DNA of 64,000 nt from Microbulbifer celer (GCF_020991125.1 NZ_CP087715.1:3010501-3074500), one strand, 5' to 3'. Shown: positions 26,587 to 36,894, numbered from the stretch's first letter. Notes: a model not told the origin generated them from the sequence alone. Translations and numbers: made by a program.

Positions 26587-28290
26587 ATGAAAACACTACA
26601 ACTCAGTTTCTGCTTTCTGCTGTATCTGTCACTGGCAAGTGGTGTCGCCACCGCCAAAGTCGATCAGACCTTTCCGCATATTGACTCCAACAATGGCCGT
26701 CACGCGCTGATGGTGGATGGCAAGCCCTATCTGATACTGGCCGCCCAGACCAACAACTCCGCCAACTACGCAGCAGCGTTGCCGGATGTGTGGCCGGTGG
26801 TGGAACAGATGCAGGCAAATACCCTGGTCATCCCCGTTGCCTGGGAGCAGGTAGAGCCGCAGGAAAATGCCTTTGATTTTTCTTTTGTCGACACCCTGAT
26901 CGCACAGGCGCGGGAACAAGACGTGCGGCTGGTACTGCTGTGGTTTGCCACCTGGAAAAACAACGCCCCGCACTACGCACCGTCGTGGGTAAAACTCGAC
27001 AATCAGCGTTTTCCGCGCGTGAAAACCGAAGATGGCAAAACCCTGAACTCCCTGTCCCCGCACTACCGCAGCACGCTGGAAGCGGACAAAAAAGCGTTTG
27101 TGCAGTTGATGCGTCACCTGAAAAAGGTCGACCGCGAGCGCACCGTCATCATGGTGCAGGTCCAGAATGAGGTGGGTACCTACGGTTCCGCACGGGACTA
27201 CTCCGAAACCGCGGAAGAGATTTTCCAGCAACCGGTGCCACAAAAACTGCTGACCGACGCTGGTAGAAAGGCTGGTAAAGAACCCGGCAACTGGGAAACC
27301 GTATTCGGTGAAGACGCCGACGAGTTCTTTCACGCCTGGCATATCGGCCGCTACGTCGATGAAATCGCCGAAGCCGGAAAAAAAGAATATCCACTCCCCC
27401 TGTATGTCAACGTGGCACTGCGCAACCCGTTCAATCCCGGACAACCGGGCCAGTATTCCAGCGGCGGCGCCACGGACAATGTCATCCCAATCTGGAAATC
27501 CGCCGCGCCGCATATCGATATGATTTCGCCGGATATCTATTTTCGCGATCACAAGACCGCCACCCGGGTGATGGAACTCTATGCCCGCGACGACAACCCG
27601 CTGTATATCGCCGAGATCGGCAACGATCAACCTTATGCGCGCTATTTCTTCGACGCCTTGGGGCACGGTGCCCTGGGCTTTGCCCCCTTCGGCATGGACA
27701 ACACCAAGTACTCCAACTATCCGTTGGGCGCGAAAACCATGGATGAAACGGTGATCAAGCCGTTCGCCGAACTGTACAGGGTGTTCGGGGCCATGGGGGC
27801 CGAATGGGCTGAAATCAGTCTGAATCATCGCACCTGGGGTTTTTCCGAACCGGTAGACACCTACTCCGCCGACAAAGCCCTGTGGAATGCCAAAGGCAGC
27901 GACGGCGAAGAAAAACCGGAAAAAGACCCCGAGGACAACACCCAGCGCCAGGACCTGGGGGACTGGACCGCAGAGATCACCTACGGCCGCCCGGCATTCT
28001 GGATCGAACCGCCCAAAGGCAACAGCCCCGCCTCCGGCGGAGCGGTGATCGCGGAGCTGGGCAAGGACGAATACCTGGTCGTCGGTTACCACGCGCGAGT
28101 CAACTTTTCCCCCAGCAAGGAACTTGTGGGGGAGCAGTACACCTTTGAACGCGTGGAAGAAGGTCACTTTGACGATGGTGAGTGGGTATTCGAGCGGGTG
28201 TGGAATGGCGACCAGACCGACTGGGGCCTGAACTTCATTGAACAGCCCCATGTACTCAAGGTGAAGCTCGCCACCTACAAAACGAATTGA
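26587..28290 (+). CDS. GH35 beta-galactosidase (Bgl35A-like)
   Basis: A 567-residue protein with a signal peptide (LSFCFLLYLSLASGVATA). The barrel holds the acid/base Glu in QVQNEVGTYG near residue 195 and the nucleophile Glu in YIAEIGND near 343. The C-terminal part (about 430-567) matches the extra domain of this GH35 subgroup, whose Cellvibrio member removes beta-1,2-galactose from the xylosyl side chains of xyloglucan oligosaccharides. Its length matches that group rather than the much longer plant GH35 enzymes. The frame is open upstream into the TonB receptor, but the ATG at 26587 starts the signal peptide and lies 88 bp after the receptor stop. It sits before GH31, the next enzyme in side-chain removal. 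Confidence 0.92.
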   Translation: MKTLQLSFCFLLYLSLASGVATAKVDQTFPHIDSNNGRHALMVDGKPYLILAAQTNNSANYAAALPDVWPVVEQMQANTLVIPVAWEQVEPQENAFDFSFVDTLIAQAREQDVRLVLLWFATWKNNAPHYAPSWVKLDNQRFPRVKTEDGKTLNSLSPHYRSTLEADKKAFVQLMRHLKKVDRERTVIMVQVQNEVGTYGSARDYSETAEEIFQQPVPQKLLTDAGRKAGKEPGNWETVFGEDADEFFHAWHIGRYVDEIAEAGKKEYPLPLYVNVALRNPFNPGQPGQYSSGGATDNVIPIWKSAAPHIDMISPDIYFRDHKTATRVMELYARDDNPLYIAEIGNDQPYARYFFDALGHGALGFAPFGMDNTKYSNYPLGAKTMDETVIKPFAELYRVFGAMGAEWAEISLNHRTWGFSEPVDTYSADKALWNAKGSDGEEKPEKDPEDNTQRQDLGDWTAEITYGRPAFWIEPPKGNSPASGGAVIAELGKDEYLVVGYHARVNFSPSKELVGEQYTFERVEEGHFDDGEWVFERVWNGDQTDWGLNFIEQPHVLKVKLATYKTN

Positions 28291-28298
28291 CGATTGAT

Positions 28299-28322
28299 TG
28301 GTGGATGCGCTGCGCTTATCCA
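28299..28322. repeat. REP-like dispersed repeat
   Basis: This is a 24-bp perfect copy of 4252-4275 (core GATGCGCTGCGCTTATCC) in the gap between GH35 and GH31. It can fold into a short stem and may modulate mRNA stability within the operon. Confidence 0.65.
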
Positions 28323-28374
28323 TCTTCTCACACAGTTCATAAACAGCAGACAAACAATAACGACGGATGAGATC

Positions 28375-31293
28375 ATGAAAAACATCAAGCCCAAAAGCAC
28401 ACTACTGGCACTGGCCCTTTTCCCTGTGCTCTATGCCTGCGACGGCAGTCAGAGTGCCTCGCAACCGGAGGCAGCCACCACCCACGCCAGCTGGCAGAAA
28501 ACCGCACACGGTGCCGTGATCACACTGAACGAGAGTGCGTTCAGAAAAGTCCGCCTGCAGGTGATCGATGAAGAGATCATCCGCGTCACTGCCACTCCCC
28601 AGCAGGATTTCAGCAACCTGCCAGATACCTTGATGGTGACTGCGCAACCGAAGGATATCGAGTTCAGTGTCGCCGAAGTGAATGGCGAACTGGTGGTCAA
28701 AACCGCGCAAGTCAGCGCGGAGGTGTCTCTCGCTACCGGCGTAGTGGAATTCAAGAACGCCGATGGCGTGACCCTGCTGTCGGAAGCCGGCCGCAGCATG
28801 GCGCAAGTGATCAACGAGCCGGGACCGGCGGATGCAGATTCCCATTCTTTCCGTCAGCGTTTCCAACCTCTGGAGAACGAGGCATTTTATGGCCTCGGCC
28901 AACAGCAGGACGGCCGGGTAAACTACCGCGGTGAGAATATCGAACTCACCACCTACAACATGGAAATCGCCATTCCCTACCTGGTCTCCAGCCGCAATTA
29001 CGGCCTGCTGTGGAATAACACCGGGATCAGCCGTTTGGGCGACCCGCTACCGCCACAACCGCTGCCGGAAGGTTTCAAACTGTACGATGCCAAGGGCGAG
29101 CCCGGCGGCCTCACCGCGCGCTACTACGATGGCGACGAGCTCAAGCTGGAGCGCTCGGAAGCAGACCTCAATTACCAGTTCCTGTCTCACGCCAGTGTGC
29201 GCGAAATTCCGTTGCCGGAAGAAGTGGCAGACGCACAGGACCTGCGCATCCAGTGGACCGGCAGTGTCGAGCCCACAATCAGTGGCGAGCACGAGTTCAA
29301 GATGTACTCCTCCGGTTACGCCAGCCTGTCCCTGGACGGAAAAGAACTGCTGAATCGCTGGCGCATGAACTGGAACCCCTGGTACCACAATGCAGAAGTG
29401 GATCTTGAAGCCGGCGAGAAATACAAACTGGATCTGGAATGGCAACCTCAGGGCGGTTACATGCGCCTGCTGCAACACGGACCACTCCCCGAAGAAGAAC
29501 AGCAGCAGCTGTCCTTTACCGCGGATACCGGTAAAGCGGTGGATTACTATTTTGTGGCCGGCGACAACAAGGACGAGGTGGTTTCCGGCTACCGCGAACT
29601 CACCGGTAAAGCCACCATGCTGCCCAAGTGGGCCTTCGGTTTCTGGCAGAGTCGCGAGCGCTACAAGTCACAGGAAGAACTGCTGGGCGCGTTGGAGGAG
29701 TATCGCGAGCGCAAGATCCCCATCGACAATATCGTGCTCGACTGGTCCTACTGGCCGGAAGATGCCTGGGGCAGCCACGACTTCGACAAAACCTATTTCC
29801 CCGATGCCAAAGCCATGGTGGACCGCGTCCACGCGCTGGATGCCAACATCATGATTTCCGTGTGGCCGAAGTTCTACCCCACCACGGACAACTATGCCGA
29901 GCTCAACGCCAAGGGTTGTATGTTCAACAAGAACATCGAAGAGAAAAACCTGGACTGGATCGGCAGCGGCTATCTGAATACGTTTTACGATGCGTACAAT
30001 CCCGAGTGTCGGGATATCTACTGGAGCCAGATGCGCGATAAACTCAACACTGTCGGCTTCGATGCCTGGTGGCTGGACGCGGTGGAACCGGATATCCATT
30101 CCAACCTGAGTTTCAAACACCGCAAGGACCTGATCACCCCCAACGCCATGGGCACCGGGGCGGAAATGTTCAACGCTTATGCCCTGCCCCACGCGGAAAC
30201 CGTGTATCAGGGCGAGCGTGAAACCGACGGCCACAAGCGCGCGTTCATTCTCACCCGCTCCGGCTTCGGTGGCATCCAGCGCACGGCGTCGGCTATCTGG
30301 AGTGGCGATGTGGTTTCCCGCTGGTCCAACCTGGAAGAACAGATTGCCGCAGGCATCGGTGTGGGTCTGGCGGGCATGCCCTATTGGACCTTTGATATCG
30401 GCGGCTTCACCCCGGAAGATCGCTACCGTTACAACGGCGATGTGGTAGTGGGTAACTACAAGGAAATGGCGGAAAGCGAACAGGAAGAATGGCAGGAACT
30501 GAACCTGCGCTGGTTCCAGTTCGGTGTCTTCACGCCGCTATTCCGCGCCCACGGCCAGAATCCCTACCGGGAAATTTTCAACCTCGCCGATGAAGGCAGT
30601 GATACCTACAACAGCATGGTGGAATACACCAAACTGCGCTATCGCCTGATGCCTTATATCTACACCCTGGCCGGAGATGCCCACCACAAGGACGGTACCA
30701 TGATGCGCGGCCTGACGATGGATTTTGGTGCCGACCCGAAGGTGCGCGACATCAACACCCAGTACATGTTCGGCCCGTCCCTGCTGGTGAACCCGATCAC
30801 CGAGTTCGGTGCCCGCACCCGCGACGTGTACCTCCCTGCGGGAACCGATTGGTACGACTTCAACAGTGGAGAAAAGTACAGCGGCGGCCAGACCATCAAA
30901 GCCGACGCGCCCTACACGCAGATGCCGCTGTTTGTAAAAGCCGGCAGTATCCTGCCCACTGGCCCGGAAATCCAGAGCACCGCGGAAAGTATCAATACGC
31001 CGCTGACGTTGAACGTATTTACCGGCGCCGACGGCAGTTTTGAAATCTACGAAGACGACGGCGAAAGCTATGACTACGAAAACGGCGAGTGGTCCCGCAT
31101 TCCGGTCACCTACGATAACGCCAGCGGTGAACTCACCATCGGCGAGCGCAGCGGCAGCTTTGACGGGATGGCCGAGGAGCGCAGTATCAGCATCCGCTGG
31201 ATTGACCAGGGGGACAAACCATCGAACCTGGATGGGAACACGGCGGAAACCATTCAGTACAGCGGCAGCACAGTCACAGTAAAGCGAGGCTAA
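28375..31293 (+). CDS. GH31 alpha-xylosidase with PA14 insert (Xyl31A-like), lipoprotein
   Basis: A 972-residue protein. The N-terminus (LLALALFPVLYAC) is a lipoprotein signal with Cys near residue 22, so it is probably anchored in the outer or inner membrane facing the periplasm. A PA14-type beta-barrel is inserted at about 246-372 (starts LTARYYDGDELKLERSEAD), as in Cellvibrio japonicus Xyl31A, where it helps bind longer xyloglucan oligosaccharides. The GH31 barrel carries the nucleophile Asp in WWLDAVEPD near 568 and the acid/base Asp in IWSGDVVSRW near 645. The enzyme removes the alpha-1,6-xylose from the non-reducing end of xyloglucan oligosaccharides. The ATG at 28375 gives the lipoprotein signal; upstream codons are open but carry no sense as protein. 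Confidence 0.93.
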   Translation: MKNIKPKSTLLALALFPVLYACDGSQSASQPEAATTHASWQKTAHGAVITLNESAFRKVRLQVIDEEIIRVTATPQQDFSNLPDTLMVTAQPKDIEFSVAEVNGELVVKTAQVSAEVSLATGVVEFKNADGVTLLSEAGRSMAQVINEPGPADADSHSFRQRFQPLENEAFYGLGQQQDGRVNYRGENIELTTYNMEIAIPYLVSSRNYGLLWNNTGISRLGDPLPPQPLPEGFKLYDAKGEPGGLTARYYDGDELKLERSEADLNYQFLSHASVREIPLPEEVADAQDLRIQWTGSVEPTISGEHEFKMYSSGYASLSLDGKELLNRWRMNWNPWYHNAEVDLEAGEKYKLDLEWQPQGGYMRLLQHGPLPEEEQQQLSFTADTGKAVDYYFVAGDNKDEVVSGYRELTGKATMLPKWAFGFWQSRERYKSQEELLGALEEYRERKIPIDNIVLDWSYWPEDAWGSHDFDKTYFPDAKAMVDRVHALDANIMISVWPKFYPTTDNYAELNAKGCMFNKNIEEKNLDWIGSGYLNTFYDAYNPECRDIYWSQMRDKLNTVGFDAWWLDAVEPDIHSNLSFKHRKDLITPNAMGTGAEMFNAYALPHAETVYQGERETDGHKRAFILTRSGFGGIQRTASAIWSGDVVSRWSNLEEQIAAGIGVGLAGMPYWTFDIGGFTPEDRYRYNGDVVVGNYKEMAESEQEEWQELNLRWFQFGVFTPLFRAHGQNPYREIFNLADEGSDTYNSMVEYTKLRYRLMPYIYTLAGDAHHKDGTMMRGLTMDFGADPKVRDINTQYMFGPSLLVNPITEFGARTRDVYLPAGTDWYDFNSGEKYSGGQTIKADAPYTQMPLFVKAGSILPTGPEIQSTAESINTPLTLNVFTGADGSFEIYEDDGESYDYENGEWSRIPVTYDNASGELTIGERSGSFDGMAEERSISIRWIDQGDKPSNLDGNTAETIQYSGSTVTVKRG

Positions 31294-31313
31294 CCGGCGC
31301 CAACCCGACACTG

Positions 31314-31403
31314 GTAGCGGCAAACACATGCCGCTACAACACCGAGGGTGATACCGCCAGCAAAATTGACCTGACCCACGGCTGACACAATGTCGGCCGT
31401 GGG
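31314..31403 (+). terminator. Two hairpins after the GH31 gene
   Basis: GTAGCGGC (31314-31321) pairs with GCCGCTAC (31330-31337), and CCCACGGC (31375-31382) with GCCGTGGG (31396-31403). Neither has a T-tract, so termination is uncertain; they may protect the 3' end of the GH95-GH31 transcript. Confidence 0.4.
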
Positions 31404-31460
31404 AGGCAAGCGGGGATCAGTGGATATGGGGAGACCGATCGAGACAAATTGCAGCCGCAA

Positions 31461-31474
31461 TGTAACGGGTTACA
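31461..31474. promoter_or_regulatory. LacI-type operator, distal site of the second TonB receptor operon
   Basis: TGTAACGGGTTACA is a near-perfect 14-base palindrome and differs from the LacI-promoter site at 45105 (TGTAACCCGTTACA) only in its two central bases. It lies 174 bp upstream of the promoter-overlapping site at 31649-31662, a distance that would permit looping. The stretch 31404-31634 has no gene. Confidence 0.65.
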
Positions 31475-31634
31475 CCACATTGTGTATCGCGGTAAAAATA
31501 TCACCCCCGTGAAGATTTCCCCAAGAACCATCCGCTTCACAAACTATATACAGTCATTACTGTATATCGTGCGCTCCAATGCTTCTCTCCGTCATTTTTC
31601 CCGAAAGATAAGGCGCCAGATAGCACACGAGACC

Positions 31635-31664
31635 TTGCACAACATTTTTGAAACCGGTTACATT
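31635..31664 (+). promoter_or_regulatory. Promoter with overlapping LacI-type operator
   Basis: TTGCAC (31635-31640), an 18-base spacer and TACATT (31659-31664) form a sigma-70 type promoter. The operator TGAAACCGGTTACA (31649-31662) covers the end of the spacer and the -10 box. The promoters at 43844 and 45091 have the same architecture. The leader to the ATG at 31873 would be about 200 bases. Confidence 0.65.
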
Positions 31665-31872
31665 TGATCTCAATAAAATAATAACGAGCAATAAAGCGAT
31701 GAAGGGCAACCCGAGAGAAAACGGCCATCAGAGCCGGAGATTGCCTGCCGACAGATATGCCTCGCCCGCTCGCCATGAATCCGTTGCTTCCGCAACATTC
31801 CAACCCGCCACCAGCCATCACCGGTGCGGGAAAACTGGCAGTACCGAAAATCAAAATAAGAGGGTGAATTCA

Positions 31873-34800
31873 ATGAATCGTATCCGTCTGCCCGGCGTCA
31901 GGGCCGGTCTTATTTCCTTTGCATCCCCACTGCTGGTCTTGGGCGGCGCAATGGCGAGCGCGCAAGACAGCCAACCTCCGGAAAAGCCCGAGGAAGAGAA
32001 TCCGGCCATTGAGGAGGTGGTGGTCCAAGGCATGCGTATGTCACTGGAAAGTGCACAGGACATCAAACGCCACGCACCCACGGTGGTGGATTCCATTACC
32101 GCCAAAGATCTGGGCTCCTTTCCGGATAAATCCGTCGCCGAAGCCTTGCAGCGGGTCGCCGGGATTACCGTAAACCGCTTTGCCGCCACTTCCGATACTG
32201 CGCACTTTTCCGCGGAGCCCTCGGGCGTGGTCGTGCGCGGTCTGAATCAGGTACGCACCGAGTTCAACGGCCGCGATTCTTTCAGCGCAAACTCTTCCCG
32301 CGGGCTCAGCTGGAGCGATGTTTCCCCGGAACTGATGAGTGGCGTGGACACCTATAAAAACCAGATGGCAGAATTGATCGAAGGCGGTATTGCCGGCACA
32401 GTCAACATGCGCACACGGGTCCCCTTCGATCAGGATGGAGACCTGATTGCCCTGAGCATAAATACCAATTACAGCGATCTCTCCGAAGAGGCCACCCCGG
32501 AAGCGTCCGGTCTGTACAGCACTCGCTGGGAAACCGGTGTCGGTGAATTCGGGATACTCGCCAACTTCGCCTACTCGGACGTCACCACCAAAACCGACGG
32601 CAGCCAACTGTTCCGAATGAACCGCTTCCGCGACGTGTACGACGATGACAGCCTGTACTACATCCCTGGCGGTGTGAATATGCGGGAAAATGTGTACGAA
32701 CGAGAACGCAAAGGCGGCGCGCTGGCATTTCAGTTCCAAAACCCCAATGAAACAGTAGTATTCACCTCACAGTACAACCGCTCCGAATATGAAAACGCCT
32801 GGGAAGAGTATGTAGTGCAGGCCTCACCGGCCGATCTCTCCTACGGCCAAAGCGTGTATCACGAAATTACCGCCGCGGAAAACTTCCTGAACGACCCCGG
32901 CTCGACTATTCCACGCCCGGCAACAGGAACCGGTCCCTTCACCTTTAACGCCAACGGCATGTTCCAGACTGGCGTCCTGGCCAGCGGCATGGGCTGGTTT
33001 GGTACCGACACAGTTGACGCCACCAATGCCGCGGGAGAGCCCTTCGTCAATGCCTGTTACGACTGGACGGATTGCCCCGTTGAACAGCAACAACGCGGCG
33101 TGGGTATGAACACCGCCACCCGCTCCAACAATAATCAGAACATGACCCAGGATCTGTCCTTCAACGTCAAATGGGCGATCTCTGACCGGGTGCGTTCGCA
33201 TTTTGATGTGCAGTACGTGGAGTCGGAAGTACAGAATTACGATATTGATGTCGGCTTTGCCTCCTATGCCAACCTGGATCTGGATCTGCGCGGCGAACGC
33301 CCGAAAATCAATCTGCTGGACCCGTCCAATGTCAATATGTCCGAAGGCAACTGGTCCAACCCGAACAACTATCGCATCCACTCCATCATGGACCATGTGG
33401 AAGACAGTGAGGGGGACCAACTGGCGCTGCGTGCGGACTTCGAGTTCGACATCGATAACGGTTGGATGGAATCCATCAAAACCGGGGTGCGCTGGGCCGA
33501 GCGCGACCAACAGGTACGCTGGAGCGGATACAACTGGCAGAACGTAGCCAACGATTGGGGTGGCGGCAGCCAAGCAGCCTACTACAACCTGGATAACCAT
33601 GACCCCGCCAACGGCGCGGGCGGGCAACCCGGCTTTACCGGCTATCCAGAAGGCTTTTATGAAGTGCGCAACTTTGGCAATTCAAACTACCACGATATCA
33701 ACGTAAACCAGTTTGTGTTCGCTGATATGGACCTGCTGCAAAATCGCCAGGCCATGGCCAATGCACTTGGAGCCAGCGCGCTTGGCTTTGCCGGTGGCAC
33801 CGGTTGGGATCCGGTGTGTTCCAATATCGGCGACCGCAGCGACGAGGTTCCGGGGACCTGCTTCACCCCCGCGGAAATTGCCGACGTCAACGAAGAGACT
33901 CAGGCACTGTATGTCCAGTTCAACTTCGGTGGCGCCGATGCCGAACTGTTTGATATTCCTTTCTCCGGCAATATCGGCCTGCGCTATGTGAAAACCATCG
34001 ACACCAGTGGTGGTGGTATCGCCTTGCCCCGCCTCGGCGATGAGTACTTCTTTACCCTGGACCCGGACACCGGCGAACGCATTCCCGACCCGACTCGTCA
34101 GAATCTCGGCTGCGCCGATGTGGAAGTAGAGGATGGACAGCCGACGCCCGCCGTTTCCGGAACCCTGGGCTGTTACCTGACCCTGGCCGACGCACAGTTT
34201 GCCAACGGCGCCACACAGAGCAGTGAAACGGAAACCACCCACCACAACATATTGCCGAGCTTCAATATCAAGTTCGACCTGACCGAGGAAGTGTTGTTGC
34301 GCTTCGCTGCGTCCAAGGCCATCGCACGCCCGGATATTGGCAACCTGCGCAATTATGTGGGCGTCAATACGCTACTTCCGGACACCAGTAATGCAGACGA
34401 TCCGTTGTGGGTAAAAAATGAGGATGGCGAAATCACTGGTGCGCAAATCGGCCTGGTGGGAGACGCACAGAACCCATTCCTGAAACCGATCGAGGCCACG
34501 CAGTACGACCTGGCGCTGGAGTATTACTTCGCCGATGTAGGCTCCATGACCTTCACCCTGTTCCAGAAGGATTTTGATCACTACATCCAGTTCGGCCGCT
34601 ACTATCGCGAATTCACTAATAACGGTGTTACCCGCACTGCGGAAATTCGTGGGCCACTCAATGGAGAGGGTGCCAGCATCAAGGGCTTCGAAGTGGCATT
34701 CCAGCGTTTCTTCGACTTCCTGCCGGAACCGTTCAACGGGCTGGGCGTACAGGCCAACTACACCTACATCGACAATAACGGGATAACCAATACCGGTGTA

Positions 34801-35211
34801 CAGAGTCAGCAGGTACAGGGCACCACCGTTACCGACCAGGCCCCCGACACGATTGGTGTCGACCGCCTGGAAGGCCTCAGCGACAACGCCTTCAACCTGG
34901 TGGGCATGTATGAAAAAGGTGACATACAGGCACGCCTGGCTTACAGCTGGCGCGACGAGTATATGGTGACTGCCATCGACTGCTGTGTGGCCTATCCGGT
35001 CTGGACCGATGCCTACGGCTCGCTGGACGGTTCCATACGCTACAGCCTGACCGACAATATGGATATTTCCTTCCAGGGCAGCAACCTGATGAACGAGGAA
35101 ACGGTCACCCGCCAACAGGTAACCAGTGTGGAAGACGGCGGCAAATTGATGCCCAACTCCCGCTTCACCAACGGTCGCCTGTATATGCTGGGGCTCCGCT
35201 ACCAGTTCTGA
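31873..35211 (+). CDS. Second large TonB-dependent outer-membrane receptor
   Basis: A 1112-residue protein. A signal peptide (LISFASPLLVLGGAMASA) is followed by a TonB box (IEEVVVQGMRMSL), a plug domain (FPDKSVAEALQRVAGITVNR, then GVVVRGLNQVRTEFNGRDSF) and a barrel ending LYMLGLRYQF. It is related to the receptor at 23580 but longer, with extra Cys-containing loops near residues 395-405 and 655-672. The frame runs open to 31648 and includes an ATG at 31699, but only the ATG at 31873 places the signal peptide at the N-terminus, with AGAGGGTG before it. Two LacI-type operators precede it, tying it to the LacI regulon. It probably imports a glycoside or oligosaccharide; the ligand is unknown. 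Confidence 0.92.
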   Translation: MNRIRLPGVRAGLISFASPLLVLGGAMASAQDSQPPEKPEEENPAIEEVVVQGMRMSLESAQDIKRHAPTVVDSITAKDLGSFPDKSVAEALQRVAGITVNRFAATSDTAHFSAEPSGVVVRGLNQVRTEFNGRDSFSANSSRGLSWSDVSPELMSGVDTYKNQMAELIEGGIAGTVNMRTRVPFDQDGDLIALSINTNYSDLSEEATPEASGLYSTRWETGVGEFGILANFAYSDVTTKTDGSQLFRMNRFRDVYDDDSLYYIPGGVNMRENVYERERKGGALAFQFQNPNETVVFTSQYNRSEYENAWEEYVVQASPADLSYGQSVYHEITAAENFLNDPGSTIPRPATGTGPFTFNANGMFQTGVLASGMGWFGTDTVDATNAAGEPFVNACYDWTDCPVEQQQRGVGMNTATRSNNNQNMTQDLSFNVKWAISDRVRSHFDVQYVESEVQNYDIDVGFASYANLDLDLRGERPKINLLDPSNVNMSEGNWSNPNNYRIHSIMDHVEDSEGDQLALRADFEFDIDNGWMESIKTGVRWAERDQQVRWSGYNWQNVANDWGGGSQAAYYNLDNHDPANGAGGQPGFTGYPEGFYEVRNFGNSNYHDINVNQFVFADMDLLQNRQAMANALGASALGFAGGTGWDPVCSNIGDRSDEVPGTCFTPAEIADVNEETQALYVQFNFGGADAELFDIPFSGNIGLRYVKTIDTSGGGIALPRLGDEYFFTLDPDTGERIPDPTRQNLGCADVEVEDGQPTPAVSGTLGCYLTLADAQFANGATQSSETETTHHNILPSFNIKFDLTEEVLLRFAASKAIARPDIGNLRNYVGVNTLLPDTSNADDPLWVKNEDGEITGAQIGLVGDAQNPFLKPIEATQYDLALEYYFADVGSMTFTLFQKDFDHYIQFGRYYREFTNNGVTRTAEIRGPLNGEGASIKGFEVAFQRFFDFLPEPFNGLGVQANYTYIDNNGITNTGVQSQQVQGTTVTDQAPDTIGVDRLEGLSDNAFNLVGMYEKGDIQARLAYSWRDEYMVTAIDCCVAYPVWTDAYGSLDGSIRYSLTDNMDISFQGSNLMNEETVTRQQVTSVEDGGKLMPNSRFTNGRLYMLGLRYQF

Positions 35212-35349
35212 TCTACGTTGCAACTGACGGCTCTGCGGCAACTACCTGTTGCCGCACCCGCCCATCAGCTCCGGTGGGCCATACGCTTTGTTGGCCCACC
35301 GACTGAACCTCAGAGAACGTCATCGAGCGAAAAAACTTCGGGGCAAAGA

Positions 35350-36894
35350 ATGGCAGAAAGAATAAAAATAGCCATTATCGGCGGCGGCACCGCAGGCTGG
35401 ATGACAGCCGCTGCACTGGCAAGCCTGGCCACCGACAGGATTTGCGATCTGGTACTGGTGGAGTCAGAAGCCATCGGTACCGTCGGCGTGGGCGAAGCCA
35501 CCATTCCCGCCATCAAGGACTTCAACGACCTGCTCGGGATTCCCGAGCGGGACTTCATGCGTTTTACCCAGGCCACCTTCAAGCTTGGCATCGAGTTTAG
35601 CGGCTGGGGCCGGCAAAATACGTCCTATATCCACCCATTCGGCACCTTCGGCGATACCATTGCCGGTAGCGATTTTCATCAGCAGTGGTTGCGTTTTTCC
35701 CATAGTGCGGAAACAAAACCGTTGGAAGCGTACTCGCTTGCGGTTCAGATGTGCCGGCACAACCGGTTCAAATTTCCCGGCCGAAAATCTGGCGAAGATA
35801 CCATCGCCACAGATTCCCGCTTTGCCTACGCCTATCATTTTGATGCTGGCCTCTACGCCCGCTATCTACGCCTATTCTCCGAAAGAAAAGGCGTGCGCCG
35901 TATTGAAGGCCGGATTACCGGAGCCCAACTCAATCGTGACTCCGGCGATATCGAAGGGGTATTACTGAAGTCCGGCCAGCGTATCGACGCAGACTATTTT
36001 ATTGACTGCTCCGGCTTTCGTTCACTGCTATTGGGGGAACGCCTCGGCGTGCGCTACGAGAGCTGGAAGCACTGGCTACCCTGCGACAGCGCAGTCGCCA
36101 TGCCCAGCGAACGCAACCCAGAACTTCCCCCGGTCACTCGCGCCACCGCAAAAGCCGTCGGTTGGCAGTGGCAGATTCCCCTGCAGCACCGCACCGGCAA
36201 CGGACTGGTCTTTCAAAGCGGGCTGATGAGTGAGGATGAAGCCGTAACGTCACTGCAGCAAAGCCTGGGCGGACACAGCGGGAGTGGTCCCCGGGTGATC
36301 CACTTTGAGGCCGGAAAACGCAGCTGTTCCTGGTACAAAAACTGTATCGCAATCGGCCTCGCAGCCGGCTTTCTGGAACCACTGGAGAGCACCAGTATTT
36401 ATCTGATCCAGTCTGCCATCGCGCACTTTCTCGCACTACTGCCCGGCAAGGTGGCGCCGCCGCAACTGGTGCGGGAATTCAACCGACAGATGGATCTGGA
36501 GTACGAGCGCGCGCGGGATTTCATTATCCTCCACTATCACCTCAACCAGCGAGATGACAGTGAACTGTGGCACTACTGTCGTAGCATGAATATTCCTGAC
36601 AGCCTGCGCGGGCGCATTGATGCGTTCCGCAAACGCGGCTATATCGAACAGTACCGCTTCGGGCTCTTTGCGCCACCGAGCTGGCTGAGCGTGATGATGG
36701 GCCAGGGCCTGATGCCGGAAAAAACCGACCCGCTCTCCGCAACCGTGGACACCACACTGGCACAGCGCACCATGGCCGAACAGTTCGAGGCGGTGCAGCA
36801 GGCTCTCGGCACGATGGTGAGCAGTCGCGAATTTGTCGGCAACTATTGCGCTACCGCACCAATGGAGACCGCGGCACTGGAAACAACAAAATGA
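35350..36894 (+). CDS. Flavin-dependent tryptophan-halogenase-family protein
   Basis: A 514-residue protein. The N-terminus carries the FAD motif IAIIGGGTAGWMTAAALA. Halogenase hallmarks follow: VGVGEATIP, the catalytic Lys in FKLGIEFSGWG near residue 78, WQWQIP near 271 (the WxWxIP motif), and FLEPLESTSIYL with its conserved Glu. These match PrnA-like halogenases that form hypochlorite from reduced flavin and chloride and pass it by the Lys. The substrate is not tryptophan by necessity; members of this family next to TonB receptors in sugar loci have no settled role. The ATG at 35350 begins the FAD motif region; the gene follows the receptor at 138 bp and overlaps the next gene in ATGA. Confidence 0.85.
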   Translation: MAERIKIAIIGGGTAGWMTAAALASLATDRICDLVLVESEAIGTVGVGEATIPAIKDFNDLLGIPERDFMRFTQATFKLGIEFSGWGRQNTSYIHPFGTFGDTIAGSDFHQQWLRFSHSAETKPLEAYSLAVQMCRHNRFKFPGRKSGEDTIATDSRFAYAYHFDAGLYARYLRLFSERKGVRRIEGRITGAQLNRDSGDIEGVLLKSGQRIDADYFIDCSGFRSLLLGERLGVRYESWKHWLPCDSAVAMPSERNPELPPVTRATAKAVGWQWQIPLQHRTGNGLVFQSGLMSEDEAVTSLQQSLGGHSGSGPRVIHFEAGKRSCSWYKNCIAIGLAAGFLEPLESTSIYLIQSAIAHFLALLPGKVAPPQLVREFNRQMDLEYERARDFIILHYHLNQRDDSELWHYCRSMNIPDSLRGRIDAFRKRGYIEQYRFGLFAPPSWLSVMMGQGLMPEKTDPLSATVDTTLAQRTMAEQFEAVQQALGTMVSSREFVGNYCATAPMETAALETTK

